Below are positions 30,679 to 43,356 of a stretch of DNA of 64,000 bases, one piece after another. Below the pieces are notes generated by a model. It was not told the origin of the DNA, did no database searches, and saw only the letters and a list, made by a program, of their open reading frames with translations. Numbering within the stretch: position 1 is the first letter of the stretch; every line of letters starts with the position of its first letter. Position numbers and translations under genes: made by a program. Origin of the DNA: Phymorhynchus buccinoides (taxonomy: Eukaryota; Mollusca; Gastropoda; Neogastropoda; Raphitomidae); the NCBI GenBank assembly GCA_017654935.2, contig CM065711.1:35292762-35356761 (forward strand), written 5' to 3'.

Positions 30679-33600
30679 CTATTTTCTCTCAGTGTTTTCC
30701 TGATTAATGTCTGTTTAGAGAAAAGGAGGTTATTTTCCACTTCATTGGTTGAATGCTGTTCTTCTAGAAGGGGTTATGTCATCCAACGTGTCCAGGTCTC
30801 TGGTATTGCGTTAATCAACGCATTGTATTCAAATACTAAGCTTGCTCGTCCTTGTCCTATTTTATTAAATATCTCCTGTTGAGACATAAGTCTCTTTTCG
30901 TTTTTATTGATGATATCTTTAACATATTCAAACCCTGCCCGCCTCCATGCCTTGAAAAAAAGAACTTGTCCTTTATATTTAACAATAGAGTTGTTCCATA
31001 TCATTTGTTTGTAAAAGTTTTGTTGATTTATTTCATTTTCTTTGGTGATTGTTTTATTGTCAAGGTATGTGTGAAGCGCTTCCCTCCAAAAGGGGTTAAC
31101 AATTTAACTGTTAAGCGTTAGGAATTTTGATCTACAATTTATATCGAACGCTCTCATGTTGTCAGTTAATTTATTCAAATTCCATTTTGGGATGCAGCAC
31201 CAACTTTCGTTAGGCTCTGTATATAATTTTCCCATCCAATGTAAGTAAAAACTATCTTGCATTATGCTAATATTAATCATATTAACTCCTCCTTGTGCTT
31301 CATCTGCTTCCATTATTTTCCTTTTTATTTTTTCAAAGGCCTTCCTGTTTGATGTTTTCCTTTGCCATATGAACTTATACAAAGTTATATTTATTTTTGT
31401 CAAGACATTTCCTGGTAAGTAAATCGACTGCATAACAAACACAAATTGACTCAACAAGAAGCATTTGACAATTATTATTTTACCATATATTCCAAGATCT
31501 CTTTTACTCCATATATTAATTAAATTGTTCATAACTTCCATTCTTTTGGACCAGTTTTCTTCTATATCTACTGCTGCTCTGTCATTTCTAAAGTGTATTC
31601 CTAATATCTTAATTTGTTCTGTCAACATGAACGGCAAATTGTTTTCAATGTATTTGAGTTCCTAGTTTCATTGCTTTTGTTTTTTGTATATTAAGTTTAA
31701 GACAAGAGAAACTTGAAAATTCATTCAAGATATCCCTTGCTTTTATCATGTCTGTTTTATATTTTAAAAACATTGTAGTATCGTCTGCATATTGTTTGAT
31801 TTTAAGCTTGGTTGGTTCGTTGTCTTGGGATGGAAGTGCAATTCCTTGTATGTCACTATTACGAATTTTTATTGCAAGTAGCTCGACTGCAAGAACAAAC
31901 GCTAGCGGTGAAAATGGCCAGCCTTGCCTGATACCACATATAATAGGGAATGCTTCTGAGAGCCACCCTCCATGATTTATACAGCTCATTGTATTTATTG
32001 TAATAACATTTACCCATTTTCTGAACTGTTCCCCAAAGCCAAATACATCAAAAGCATGCAACATAAAGGGTTTGGAAATAGAATCGAACGCTTTTTGGTA
32101 GTCTATTGCAAGCAAATATCCGCATTTCTTCGTTTCATTTAAATAGTTAATAACGTCATCTATTGTGCGAATAACTGTTGAAATATTTCGACCTTTTAAG
32201 TAACCCACTTGATCTTGGTTTATTACTTTTCCAATTACCATATTAAGTCTTAACACCAATGCTTTTGCTAGTATCTTGTAATCTGTGTTAGTAAGTGTAA
32301 TGGGTCGCCAGTTATTTAATTTGTTTCTGGGAAGATTAGTATCTTTGTGAATTAAAGTAATGACACCTTGTCTCTGACTATAAGACATTTCACCGTTCAT
32401 AAATGCTTCGTTAAAACATTCTGTAACAAGTGTTTTTATGTGTGACCAAAAGAATTTCATAAATTCTATTGTTAATCCATCATTACCCGGAGCTGAGCCA
32501 TTTTTCATCTGACGTAGTGCTTCACCTGTTTCAGTTTCACTTATCATGCCTTCGCAAAGTGCTGATTCATCATCATCCAGCTTAGCAAAGTGTTCTCCTC
32601 TAAGAAAATTATCAACCTTTGAAGTCATATTTTCTTCATCAATTACCCTAGAGTATAATGTTGAGTAAAAATTTGTTTGTTCTTTTAACACGTCTGATTG
32701 ATTTGTTATAATCTCTCCGTTTTCTTTTTCTAGTTGTGTTATTGTGTTCTTCTTGCCCCTGTACTTTTCTAAATTTAAAAAATATTTTGTGTTCTGTTCC
32801 CCCTCCTCCACCCATTTTATTCTTGCCCTAGTTTGAGCTCCCCTTGCTTTCTCTAGTGACATTATTTCAAGCTTTTTCTTAATTCCTATCATTTGAGTAA
32901 GTAAATGTTCATTATTAGGATCATTTGCGCATTGTTGTTCCAATGTCTGGAGACTATTTTGTAATTCTAAGAGCTCATTTCGTTTACTGTGCGCTTTATG
33001 TTTTCCAAAATCTATTCAATAATTTTTAATTTTCATTTTACAACAATCCCATTGCTCTCGATGATTTGTAAACATCAGTTTGCTTTCATTAACCCAAATT
33101 CCTAATAACTCATTCATTTTGTTGGTAAATGTTGTATCTCTAAGGTGACTATTATTAAATCTCCAGTAACCCGGCCCTCTTACAAATTCGCAATTATTCA
33201 TTTCCATAATAATCACTCTATGGTCTGTATTTGCTACGGACAGTATGTTGCATGACACGCATGTCTCCACAGCTCCTTGATTAACAAAACAAAAGTCAAT
33301 ACGACGAGCTGTAAAGGGGTTCTGCCTGCACCAAGTGTAAGCTTTTTCTTCTCCGTGAAATACTCTCCAAACATCTAACAACTCTCTATTAATAACCAGT
33401 TCGTTAAATTTCTTTATCTCTTTTTCACCGTGTGGACCTCCCGAAATTATGTCAAGATTATTACTTAAAACCGAATTAAAATCTCACATACAAATTATTT
33501 TCTTTGATTTATATGATGACAGAACGCCTTCCAACGTTTTTTAAAAAAGCGCATTTCTCATTTACTTCGTTTGGGGCGTAAACATTAACTATAACTATTT

Positions 33601-33989
33601 CTTTTTCTTCTGTTTTTACTGACACTACAATAATCCTATCTAGCCTTCTTTCCAGTTGAACATTTCCTTTCAGCTGTTTTGAAATAAGTATTACCTGTCC
33701 CTTACTGTGTGCTGTTCCACTGCAATAAAATAACTTACCTCCCCACCGTTTTTCCCAGATCTCAGCGTCGTTATTACTTATGTGGGTTTCTTGCAGACAA
33801 ATGACGTCTAGCTTTTGTTGTTTAAATAAAGAAAACATGCAGTTCTTTTACGTTTTGTTTTCAATCCACGTGTGTTCAAAGACATTATACGAAGTCTATC
33901 CATTTTTAAATGTTACTGTTTTGGTTATAGTTCTCTCGCGGTTTTTTCCTCCACCTACCCTTTTCCTGTCTATGTGTACCGACATAAAT
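30679..33989 (-). pseudogene. ORF2 of the nested L1/Tx1-like element (right arm)
   Basis: Same element and insertion site as 22490-25800, but more broken. Nonsense changes are visible where the left arm reads MGDF (TGA, near 33484), Tyr-Cys-Ile (TGA, near 33016) and Ser-Gln-Ile (TAA, near 31103). A one-base insertion near 31648 separates the 432-residue RT segment (31645-32943) from the next (31104-31637). RT boxes in this arm include NWRPITL, AIDYQKAFDSI and QYADDTTMF. GIRQGCPF reads GIRQGWPF here. The two shared N-terminal frameshifts are also present. Confidence 0.75.
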
Positions 33990-36775
33990 GCAGCATAAGT
34001 TAACATAGGAACTATCTGTGTATCAAATAATTTCCAAAATAAAGAAGGGTCTATAGTATTTAATTTCCTCATACATCTTAATATTTCTGTTACACCTTTC
34101 TTCCCTTTCCTATATGATTCATACCACCCAGTATTTAACCTTAATCTAGTTGTAAATATCATCCCAAGGTATTTGTATGCGTTAGTTACCATTACTTTAA
34201 CATTATCATAAAACCATACTTCTCTATGTGACAAATACCCACCATTTCTGAAAACTATAATGTTTGTTTTATCAAGGTTTACAGATAATTGCAGTCTAAC
34301 TGCTTCATTCTTTAAACTATCAAGTTGATTTTGCAAACCAATTGCTGTACTGGAGACTAAAATTACATCGTCAGCAAAGAGCAGCATAAACATTTCTACA
34401 TCTCTAGAAAGTAGTTGCACACTATGTCTCCCATTTTTCGACATTTCAATTGACAGTTCGTTTATAAAGAAGGCAAATAACTGCGGACTTAAAAGACAAC
34501 CTTGTTTGACGCCACGAGGGCAAGAAAATATATCAGAATAAACACCTTTTTCCCGCACGCATGCAATCACAGAATCATATATTCCTCGAAGTGCATTATA
34601 CATCTTACCATGAACACCATTTTTCCTGAGAACATGCCATAATACGTTTCTATTAACTGAATCGAACGCTTTTTTAAAATCGACAAAAGCAATGTATAGT
34701 TTAGTATTTCTCATGATAATTTTTTGTACTAAGTGAAGATATGGTCTGCAGTGCTGTATCCTGCTCTGAACCCTGCCTGCTCTTCCACTATCTTTCCCTC
34801 CCTTTCTGCCCAAGTTGATAGTCTTTTGTTTAAAATATGAGTATAAACCTTACTAATTACACTAGTTAAAGCAACCCCTCTGTAGTTATCTGGATTGTTA
34901 GGGTCTCCCTTCTTATAGATGGGAACCATAATAGACTTAGACCATTCAATTGGAAATGCTCCACCATCAAACAATTTATTAAAAAGCAAGACCAAAACAT
35001 TCAGAATAGAATCATCTACATGCTTTAACATTTCACTAATAATTTTATCTAACCCACTACTCTTTCCAGTTTTCAGATGTTTTATACTGGCTCTTACCTC
35101 TTCCACTGTTAAAGGCTCGTTAAATAAAGGTTCATCTTGAACTTCTCTGACTTCAACATTTTCTTCAAACGTGGCATTTTGTTCTGTATCAAAAGAGTTA
35201 AATACACTTGCAAAATGGGCATGCCATTGCTGGGAGGTTATTTCATTGTATATAAATTTCCTTCGATTAATTGACCTTATTGTTGACCAAAACTGTCTAG
35301 GGTCGTTAATTGACTGTTTTAATTTTTCTAGCCTCTTTAAATCATATTCTTTTTTCTTTTCTTTAATCAACGTATTCCTTTCTTTCTTTAACATATCTAG
35401 CATGTTTTTCTTTTTTCCCTTTTGCTGATTTAGCTCGTCGAAATTGTTGAAGTAGTCTTTTAACCAGCCTTTTCTTGTTCTCACATTCTCTATCAAACCA
35501 TTCATTAGAAGTTTTAATGTTTCCACCAATCGTTCTAACCATGCATGCAGCAGCCCCATAAAGGGCGTTAACAAAAACTTCAACACATTTGTTTACATCT
35601 GTATCCAAACAAACGGTAGCTTTAACTATACTCTGTTTAAACTCGTTAGAATTTAACTCAGTTTTAAGCACATGTACACTCTCTTCACACCACACAACTC
35701 GTTCTTCACCCAACTGAGGCATTAAAACAACATCTCCCTCAACAGAACAATGCTTCCAAGTCAGCTGTACAGGTAAATGCCATGAAAAGAGACAATCGTT
35801 AACAGTTAAGTTACAGAATGAAGTTACTTCCCTTGATACAAGAAACTAATCGATTACGCTGCACCCTTGTGGTGCCACAAAAGTAAACTCTCCTTCTATG
35901 TCAGCATTACAGGAACCGTTCATAATCACAAGGTCAAACAGGAAACAAACATCCAGCAATGAACGTCCAAAGTTATTTATAGTTACATCTTTAGAGCTAC
36001 GTTTAAAGCAATACAAATCATTATCATCATCATCACTATCATCATTATCTGTATTCTGTACATAGTTCAACATTTGTTCTTCTTTGGGTTGTTCCTTGCC
36101 CGTCCTAGCATTCATATCCCCACACACAATTATATGCAAATTTTCATAATCAATCGTTTGCAAAACACGTTCTTCAATAATAACAATACCATCTTTTAAC
36201 TCTTTATCACGATATGCCGGCCCTCCTTCAGGAACTACATAGCTAGCAATCAGTACCACATCTTTATCAACGCCAAACACGCATTTATTAACCTGGACAG
36301 CAACAACATTATCACACTCAAATTTAATTTCTTTAACATACTGAGCAAAACATTTTTTAATTAGTAATACTACTCCACCTCTGAGTTTCTACCGTGCACT
36401 GACAGCTTTTTAGCAGGAGCAACAAATTTTACATAATCGGCAAACAAACTCCAGTCAAACGAAGCACCAACAAACGTTTCAGTTAGACAAACAATATCAA
36501 AATTACTCAAATAGTTCATAAAAGAAACATCAGAAATGTTATTGTCATTTTCCAGTTTGTTACAGCGTTCATTGATTCTTTCACACTTCTCTGATACTCT
36601 GTGTAAGTTCTGTTTAATGTCACACAGTTCGTCTTTGATTGATTTGTTTTCTTTCATTTGTTCTTCTCTGTGTTGACTTAGTTATTGACTTAGTTGTTGA
36701 CTTAGTTGTTTGCTTTGCTCGTTGAATTGGGACTGGAGTTGCTGGGACTGCAGTTGAATGGCCTTCAAAATCTCA
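33990..36775 (-). pseudogene. E1 ORF1 remnant, endonuclease and reverse transcriptase (right arm)
   Basis: Open segments: coiled coil fused to endonuclease start (36370-36657), endonuclease (35846-36280, ending at the same TAG as the left arm), linker (35363-35722), RT fingers (34729-35586) and RT palm to YKYLGM (33896-34813). RT motif A is intact here (FVDFKKAFDSV), unlike in the left arm. A frameshift from the 10-bp deletion near 34735 separates fingers and palm. The endonuclease terminal box reads Ser-Trp-His. Confidence 0.75.
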
Positions 36776-37354
36776 CACACACACACACCCCCCCCCCTGC
36801 GAAGTAAGAGGCTCGTCTTCCTCTGTCAACATTGGTGACCCAGATTGCGTACTGTCTTCTGCGTGCTGCACGTGCTGTCCATTATTTGGGCCAGGGTTCG
36901 TCTGTACATCATTTCTTAGCAGGATCTGCCACTTTGAAAACACAGCATTGACAACAAACGCGAACAGCACGACCGGCACGTGCAAGGGAAGTTTACACAC
37001 CATGTCGTTTCCAACGCCAGATGAAGGGTACACGTTTTCTGTGCATGGCATTTTTTCCGTGATGAAGCTTTGATCATTGCATGTCACAGTTGATATGTTG
37101 TTCATGTCATGTACGTTTATGTTGTTCATTGCTTCTATGTTGACACACAAAGCATCTGTCAGCCTTACCACGAACAAGATCAAAACAAACCCGATCAAAA
37201 CGGCCACTGTTGTCACATCGACCTTGCCGTCACTCACCTGTGTTTTCCTGTGTTTGAGAGCTGACACACCTCGATTCAAACCATGAAACAGGCCAATGCG
37301 GGCCCTCCAGGCGTTCACATCGATCATGTTGCTCAGTTTTACAAAGTCAAGCAC
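36773..37354 (-). CDS. E1 first ORF with 2A-like NPGP (right arm)
   Basis: Translation identical to the left-arm copy over 193 residues, so the conclusions drawn there apply. NPGP is at 36887-36898. The frame is again closed at the (CA)n-C9 tract (36775-36798). Identity of a dead element's ORF at this level supports very recent common origin, as expected for alleles. Confidence 0.7.
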   Translation of the reverse strand: MLDFVKLSNMIDVNAWRARIGLFHGLNRGVSALKHRKTQVSDGKVDVTTVAVLIGFVLILFVVRLTDALCVNIEAMNNINVHDMNNISTVTCNDQSFITEKMPCTENVYPSSGVGNDMVCKLPLHVPVVLFAFVVNAVFSKWQILLRNDVQTNPGPNNGQHVQHAEDSTQSGSPMLTEEDEPLTSQGGGCVCV

Positions 37355-37465
37355 AGCACGACTTCATTACAACAATATTTTCCACTGTAGAATTTGATTA
37401 ACGCTCCCAAATCCATTTTGAATCAGACAACTCATTCAGCAGCTGCATACTGGTCGCCATCTTGC

Positions 37466-37598
<133 letters not shown>

Positions 37599-37728
37599 CG
37601 ATCTGTTTCTCTGTCTTTGAATGCTTGCTACTTATTTCAATCAAATCAATTGCTACTCGTGTATTAATTTTTGTGGTTCAGCGTTGCACATGAACGCCAT
37701 ATTGTTTTTAATACCATAGCAAATGCCT

Positions 37729-37946
37729 CTGCAGTCGCCTCTTGGCACCACAATGATTTGATGCCCATGTCACTAAAAGGCATCAAATGAGGGTCTGCTA
37801 CCAACTTATCTTATGTTCTTCATTTTGGGAGGTAAGGATAGGCCCTATTTTATGCATGTCACAGAAGAATCTCTAATATTGCAGACCAAATCTATTCTGT
37901 ACCCAGGTAAGTTTCATGAATAATGTTGGCTGAAAAAAGGCTGTCG
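37729..37946. repeat. Dispersed repeat X (right-arm copy)
   Basis: Mirror of 18528-18745, near identical; one cat/cac difference near 37860. Confidence 0.75.
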
Positions 37947-38428
37947 TTGAAAGGGTTAAAAACAAAGAATCTGGGAAAAGGTAATGTTGACCTTAGGCAA
38001 ACCGGTTACTTTGGTTTAAACAAGATTTATTCAAATAAAGCACATACAGCAGCACATAATTTAAATGAGTAGAGCACAACAAGCTTAGAGCTTATGCAGG
38101 GCACTCCAACATTGTTCAATTACATAGTATTGGCTGCCACAAGCATGGAAACAAACAGCACAACATCAATATTAGTGTACAATGGGAAGAAAAACAAATA
38201 AAACAATAACTTACCAACAAAAACATGAATCAAAACAACAGATTAGAAACGTATTATAATCACATACAACTCTCTAATCAAAATTTTACCTTTGGGTTGT
38301 AGTGCAATATAGTAAGGGAGGAATTGCCACAAATCAAATTCCCCAAAAATGATTTCTATCAGAGTTAGCATCGTTTGTTTTGTGTTTTTGAACAAATCGT
38401 CTCTCATCGAAAGCTGCTCTGTGTTCTG
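37947..38428. other. Noncoding sequence, right-arm copy of 18041-18527
   Basis: No gene recognised; collinear with the left arm. Confidence 0.35.
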
Positions 38429-40899
38429 TGCCAAGATTCTTAGTCTACTCTCAAAGCTGTGTTTGAGCACAGAACCACAGCCTGCTCACTCAAAGTGTTT
38501 GAGCACATGGTTCTTGCTTGCTCATGTACAATTTTTGAGCACAGAACCACAGCCTGCTCACTCAATGTGTTTGAGCACATGATTATAGCCTGCTCATGTA
38601 CATTGTTTGAGCACAGAATCTTTGCTCATATAAGGTTTTTTTAGCATAGATTCTTTGCATAATAGCATATGGTTTTTGACCACATGACTTTAGTCTACCA
38701 CCCACACACAGTTTCAGAGCACAAAAACTTAGTCTACTAACATAAAAAGTTCCGTGCACGGAAGCTCAGTCTGCTCACATATTATTTGTGAGCACATGAC
38801 CTTAGTCTGCCCACGTATTTGTTTTTAGCACTGGATCTTTGCTTGTGACATACGTTTATGAGCACACAATGTGAGTCTGTTATTATTGTTATTATCATTA
38901 GAACATTTACCACGCCTAATCAATTTAATTCCCTAGGCATTTACAATATAAAAATGTAATATACACATATACCACCTCATATAATAATAAATGTAACGTG
39001 CGTCTACATATATAACATATGTAATGTGAGTCTACTCACATTACATTTTTAGCACATGTTATGAGTCTACTCACATTACATATTTTAGCACAAAATCTGA
39101 GTCTACTCACATTACATTTTGAGCACATAATCTGAGTCTACTCACATTACATTTTTCTAGCACAGAATCTGAGTCTACTCACATTACATTTTTAGCACAT
39201 AATCTGAGTCTACTCACATTACATTTTTAGCACATAATCTGAGTCTACTCACATTACATTTTTAGCACATAATCTGAGTCTACTCACATTACATTTTTAG
39301 CACATAATCTGAGTCTACTCACATTACATTTTTAGCACATAATCTGAGTCTACTCACATTACAGTTTTAGCACAGAATCTGAGTCTACTCACATTACAGT
39401 TTTAGCACAGAATCTGAACTCACATTACAGTTTTAGCACATAATCTAATACTACTCGCATTAAATTTCAGCACGTAATCTGAGTCTATTCAAATTACATT
39501 TTTTAAGCACAGAATCTGAGTCTACTCACATTACATATTTTAGCACAAACTCTGAGTCTACTCACATTACATTTTTAGCACATAATCTGAGTCTACTCAC
39601 ATTACATTTTTCTAGCACAGAATCTGAGTCTACTCACATTACATTTTTAGCACATAATCTGAGTCTACTCACATTACATTTTTCTAGCACAGAATCTGAG
39701 TCTACTCTCATTACATTTTTTAGCACATAATCTGAGTCTACTCACATTACAGTTTTAGCGCATAATCTGAGTCTACTCACATTACATTTTTAGCACAGAA
39801 TCTGAGTCTACTCACATTACAGTTTTAGCTCATAATCTGAGTCTACTCACATTACAGTTTTAGCACAGAATCTGAGTCTACTCACATTACAGTTTGAGCT
39901 CATAATCTGAGTCTACTCACATTACAGTTTTAGCGCAAAATCTGAGTCTACTCACATTACAGTTTTAGCACAGAATCTGAGTCTACTCACATTACAGTTT
40001 TAGCACAGAATCTGAGTCTACTCACATTACAGTTTGAGCTCATAATCTGAGTCTACTCACATTACAATGATTAGCACATAATCTGAGTCTACTTTTTTTA
40101 TCACATAATCTGAGTCTACTTTTTTATCACATAATCTGAGTCTACTCACATTACAATTTTATTTAGCACATGGCCTTAGTTACCCTACATTCAGTTTTGG
40201 AGCACTGCATCTTTATGGTCTGCTTACATACAGTTTGTGAGCACAAATATTAGTCTACTAGCACAGGAAGTTCTGAGCACAACTCTTAGTCTACTAACAC
40301 AGGAAGTTCTGAGCACAAAATCCTAGTCTGCTAGAATAAAATGTTTTGAGCACAAACTCTTAGTCTAATAACACACAAAGTTCCGAGCACAAAATCTTAG
40401 TCTATTAACATAAGAAGTTCTGAGCACAAATCTTAGTCTACCAACATAAAAAGTTCTGAGCACAAAATCTTAGTCTGCTAACATGAACAGTTCTGAGCAC
40501 AAAATCTTAGTCTGCTAACATAAGAAGTTCTGAGCACAAAATCTTAGTCTGCTCACATGCAAAGTCCTGAGCACAAAATCTTCGTCTGCTACAAATAACA
40601 GGTTTGAGTACATAATCTGAGTCTGCTCACTTAGGCCTACTACTTGTGAGCACATGACCTTAGTCTGCCTGCATACACATTTTTGAGCACAGGATCTTAG
40701 TCTACACATGATGCATTTTTTAGCACAGGATCTGAGTCTACTCACATTATATTTTTTTAGCACAGGATCTGAGTCTACTCACATTACATTTTTTAGCACA
40801 GGATCTGAGCAAACTTACTTGGCATTTTTTCCACAGGATCTGAGTCTACTCACATTACGTTTTGAACACAGATTCTTAGGCCTTGTGTTCATTAGATCC
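38429..40899. repeat. ~35-bp minisatellite array (right-arm copy)
   Basis: Same array as 15600-18040, in reverse complement. Net length differs by about one unit. Internal units differ: near 39410 one unit is truncated (cagaatctgaactcacatta), and variant order differs in the homogeneous core. Confidence 0.95.
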
Positions 40900-41303
40900 G
40901 CAGTCCGCAAATTCAGTACGGAAACCCCATGCACTTATAAGAAATAAGTGGGTAGTATTACGGACATGTTGCCGTGTGTAGTGGGCACACTCTCACATTT
41001 CTTACTTTTAGATTTTTTAAATTATTTTTGCTTCCGGAATTGCGCTTAGGTTTCCGCGTGGAACTTGTGCGAAAATGTGGTCAGGGCCTAAGTCTACTCA
41101 GACACAGTTTTTGGCAACTAGGTGAAAAGAAAGATCGAGTTTTCATTTCATGCCGCTTGCATTGAAAGTAGATGAGAAAATCTGAGTTCTTCTTGGAAGA
41201 TACAAAATATTAGAAGTTAAATCCGTCAAGTTCGCAAAAACTCACGCACTGCTTCAACATTTGTTTTATAACGTATTTTTTTAACGTAAGCTTTTAACCG
41301 CTG
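40900..41303. other. Spacer between minisatellite and RNase H element
   Basis: Mirror of 15196-15599; no gene recognised. Confidence 0.4.
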
Positions 41304-41313
41304 AAGAATAATT

Positions 41314-42424
41314 TTGTCTACATTCTTTGATATCGAAGGAGCGTACGACTCAGTTTGGCATGGGAGGTTACTTCAAAAAATTAGCAGGCTCGGCATAGCG
41401 GGCAACACTTTTAATTTTATCCAAACTTTTTTAGAGAACAAAAAAATGAGAGTGAATGTGGGACAATCCCTGTCTGAAGTTCACACTTTAGACATGGGTG
41501 TCCCACAAGGAAGCATGATAGTACCAACCTTATTTAATATCATGCTCTACGATATTCAGACAATACCATTGGGAAAATCGAAAATCTCCATGTATGCAGA
41601 CGATATTGCTATATGGACTTCCCCAAATACAAAAAAATACTTACTAATGCATAAAGACCATCAACTTCATATAACAGCAATAGCAACATACCTTCGGGAT
41701 AACGGCTTTTCGCTCTCACAAGATAAATGTGAATTCATGGTTTTTTCTAACAAAAGAATGAAAACGGACTTAACAATTGATATTTTAGGTACTGTTAAAA
41801 AACAGTGCACAAAAGTAAAATTTGTGGGTGTAATTCTTACTACAACGCTAAATTGGACACCACACATTGCACATACAGCAAAAAAAGGCTACACAAGCCT
41901 TAAATTTTATAAAAGTGGTTTTTAAAGAAAGATGGGCTAAAGACCCAACATTCCTTGTTAATCTGGTTAGGGCCCTGGTGCGCAGCCGTTTGACCTATGG
42001 AATGGAGGCCTTTCACTCCTTGACCAAAAGTCAGTTTCAGAAACTACAAGTTATAGAAACTAAGGCACTGAAAATTGCCCTCGATGTCCCTGTGTACGCA
42101 GTGAACAAGTTAGTGTACAGGGACATCGGGTGGCTACCATTGCAGAATTTGATGACGGTAAACTGCGCCAACTTTTTAGTACGATGGTACGCAGCCAAAA
42201 CGAAGTCATATAAAGAATTTAGAATGAACATGATAGATCCCTTTTGGACTACGAGATTAAAAAGAAAAGAGATCCCACGGCAAGTGAAAGGAATACAAAT
42301 ATTATTCATTACTCTGCAAATTTATTTAAAGAAGCCAGACTGGAACTACAAGATGTTTCTCCACACTCTTCAGTGTACTTTCCCCTGTGGGAGAGAGAAG
42401 AAATCCAATATGATACAACTTTAA
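41314..42424 (+). pseudogene. Partial reverse transcriptase of the I/Nimb-like element (right arm)
   Basis: Frames 41314-41925 and 41867-42424, split at the A7 run at about 41880. Motifs are as in the left arm (FDIEGAYDSVW, GVPQGS, YADDIAIW). Few residue differences from the left copy are seen (for example EFMVFSN against EFMFFSN, LDVPVY against LEVPVY, VVFKERW against VVSKERW). Confidence 0.7.
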
Positions 42425-43356
42425 ATAGTAAATTTTCGAAAGAAGAAGTTAATTTAATAAGCATAGCAGCTAAAGAAAAAATTGAAGCAGCTAAATGTTT
42501 TCTACAAATTTATACAGACGGTTCGAAAATCGACCACAAAGTAGGATGCGCTTTCACCATTCCTACATTAGAAATAACAAAATCTTTCCAATTAAATGAC
42601 TACCTTTCGATTTTTAGTGCTGAACTTTGGGCAATACTCGAAGTATGCTCCTACTTAAATAATTTAACTAATCCTCCAATAAATGTAGTCATTTATACTG
42701 ACTCACTATCCTCCATTCAGGCCCTTCAGGGAGAAACAAAGAATAGATTGGAAATTATAAATGAAATAAGAATATTAACACATCAAATAATACTTAAAGG
42801 TACCTCCCTAATAATTACTTGGATACCTTCCCACTGCGGCATATTGGGTAATGATCGAGCCGACAGGGCGGCCAAGGATGCCGCAGGGGGAAGGTCAGGT
42901 ACCTTAACTAATATCAAATTATCAATAAAAGAATCAAAAAGTAAATTGAAAGCGGCAGCATTCCAAGAGTGGAGCAGAGAGCTCGAAATCTATGCCAAAG
43001 CCCACTCTTGGGATCATACAATAGTAAAAGGCGGCTTATTCCTGCCTATCCAACCATCTCTTCAATCATTAATTTTTAGAATTAGAACAAGATCTAATCC
43101 ATGTACATATATAGAAGTGGAATGTGAATGTGGTAAAACCCTTGACGTGGAACACCTATTTGATCCATGTACTATTATTACAAAGGAACTTGAACCGCTA
43201 ATTAAAAAACTAAAAACACATAATATAACGTTTTCTAAACTAATAATACAAAGACATACTATAGAGGGGTGGGCCCCTTTGGTCTGGATGGCCGAAGCCT
43301 TAGTCCAAACTTCTTTTGGTCAACATTTTTTATCAAGAGATAATAAAACAAAATAA
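42244..43356 (+). CDS. RNase H domain of the I/Nimb-like element (right arm)
   Basis: 370 residues. Catalytic Asp-Glu-Asp-Asp set complete (YTDGS, SAELWAI, YTDSLSS, GNDRADRAAK). It differs from the left copy by AKAHSWDHT for AKAGDHT, KEKIEA for KETIEA, and AKDAAG for AKNAAG. It is part of a truncated element and not a host gene. Confidence 0.75.
   Translation: MDYEIKKKRDPTASERNTNIIHYSANLFKEARLELQDVSPHSSVYFPLWEREEIQYDTTLNSKFSKEEVNLISIAAKEKIEAAKCFLQIYTDGSKIDHKVGCAFTIPTLEITKSFQLNDYLSIFSAELWAILEVCSYLNNLTNPPINVVIYTDSLSSIQALQGETKNRLEIINEIRILTHQIILKGTSLIITWIPSHCGILGNDRADRAAKDAAGGRSGTLTNIKLSIKESKSKLKAAAFQEWSRELEIYAKAHSWDHTIVKGGLFLPIQPSLQSLIFRIRTRSNPCTYIEVECECGKTLDVEHLFDPCTIITKELEPLIKKLKTHNITFSKLIIQRHTIEGWAPLVWMAEALVQTSFGQHFLSRDNKTK

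Larger units (their letters stand above)
41304..43356 (+). mobile_element. 5'-truncated I/Nimb-like retrotransposon (right-arm copy)
   Basis: Plus-strand counterpart of 13149-15195, with the same truncation point at RT motif A and the same two frameshifts. There is no second copy elsewhere in the window. Confidence 0.8.
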
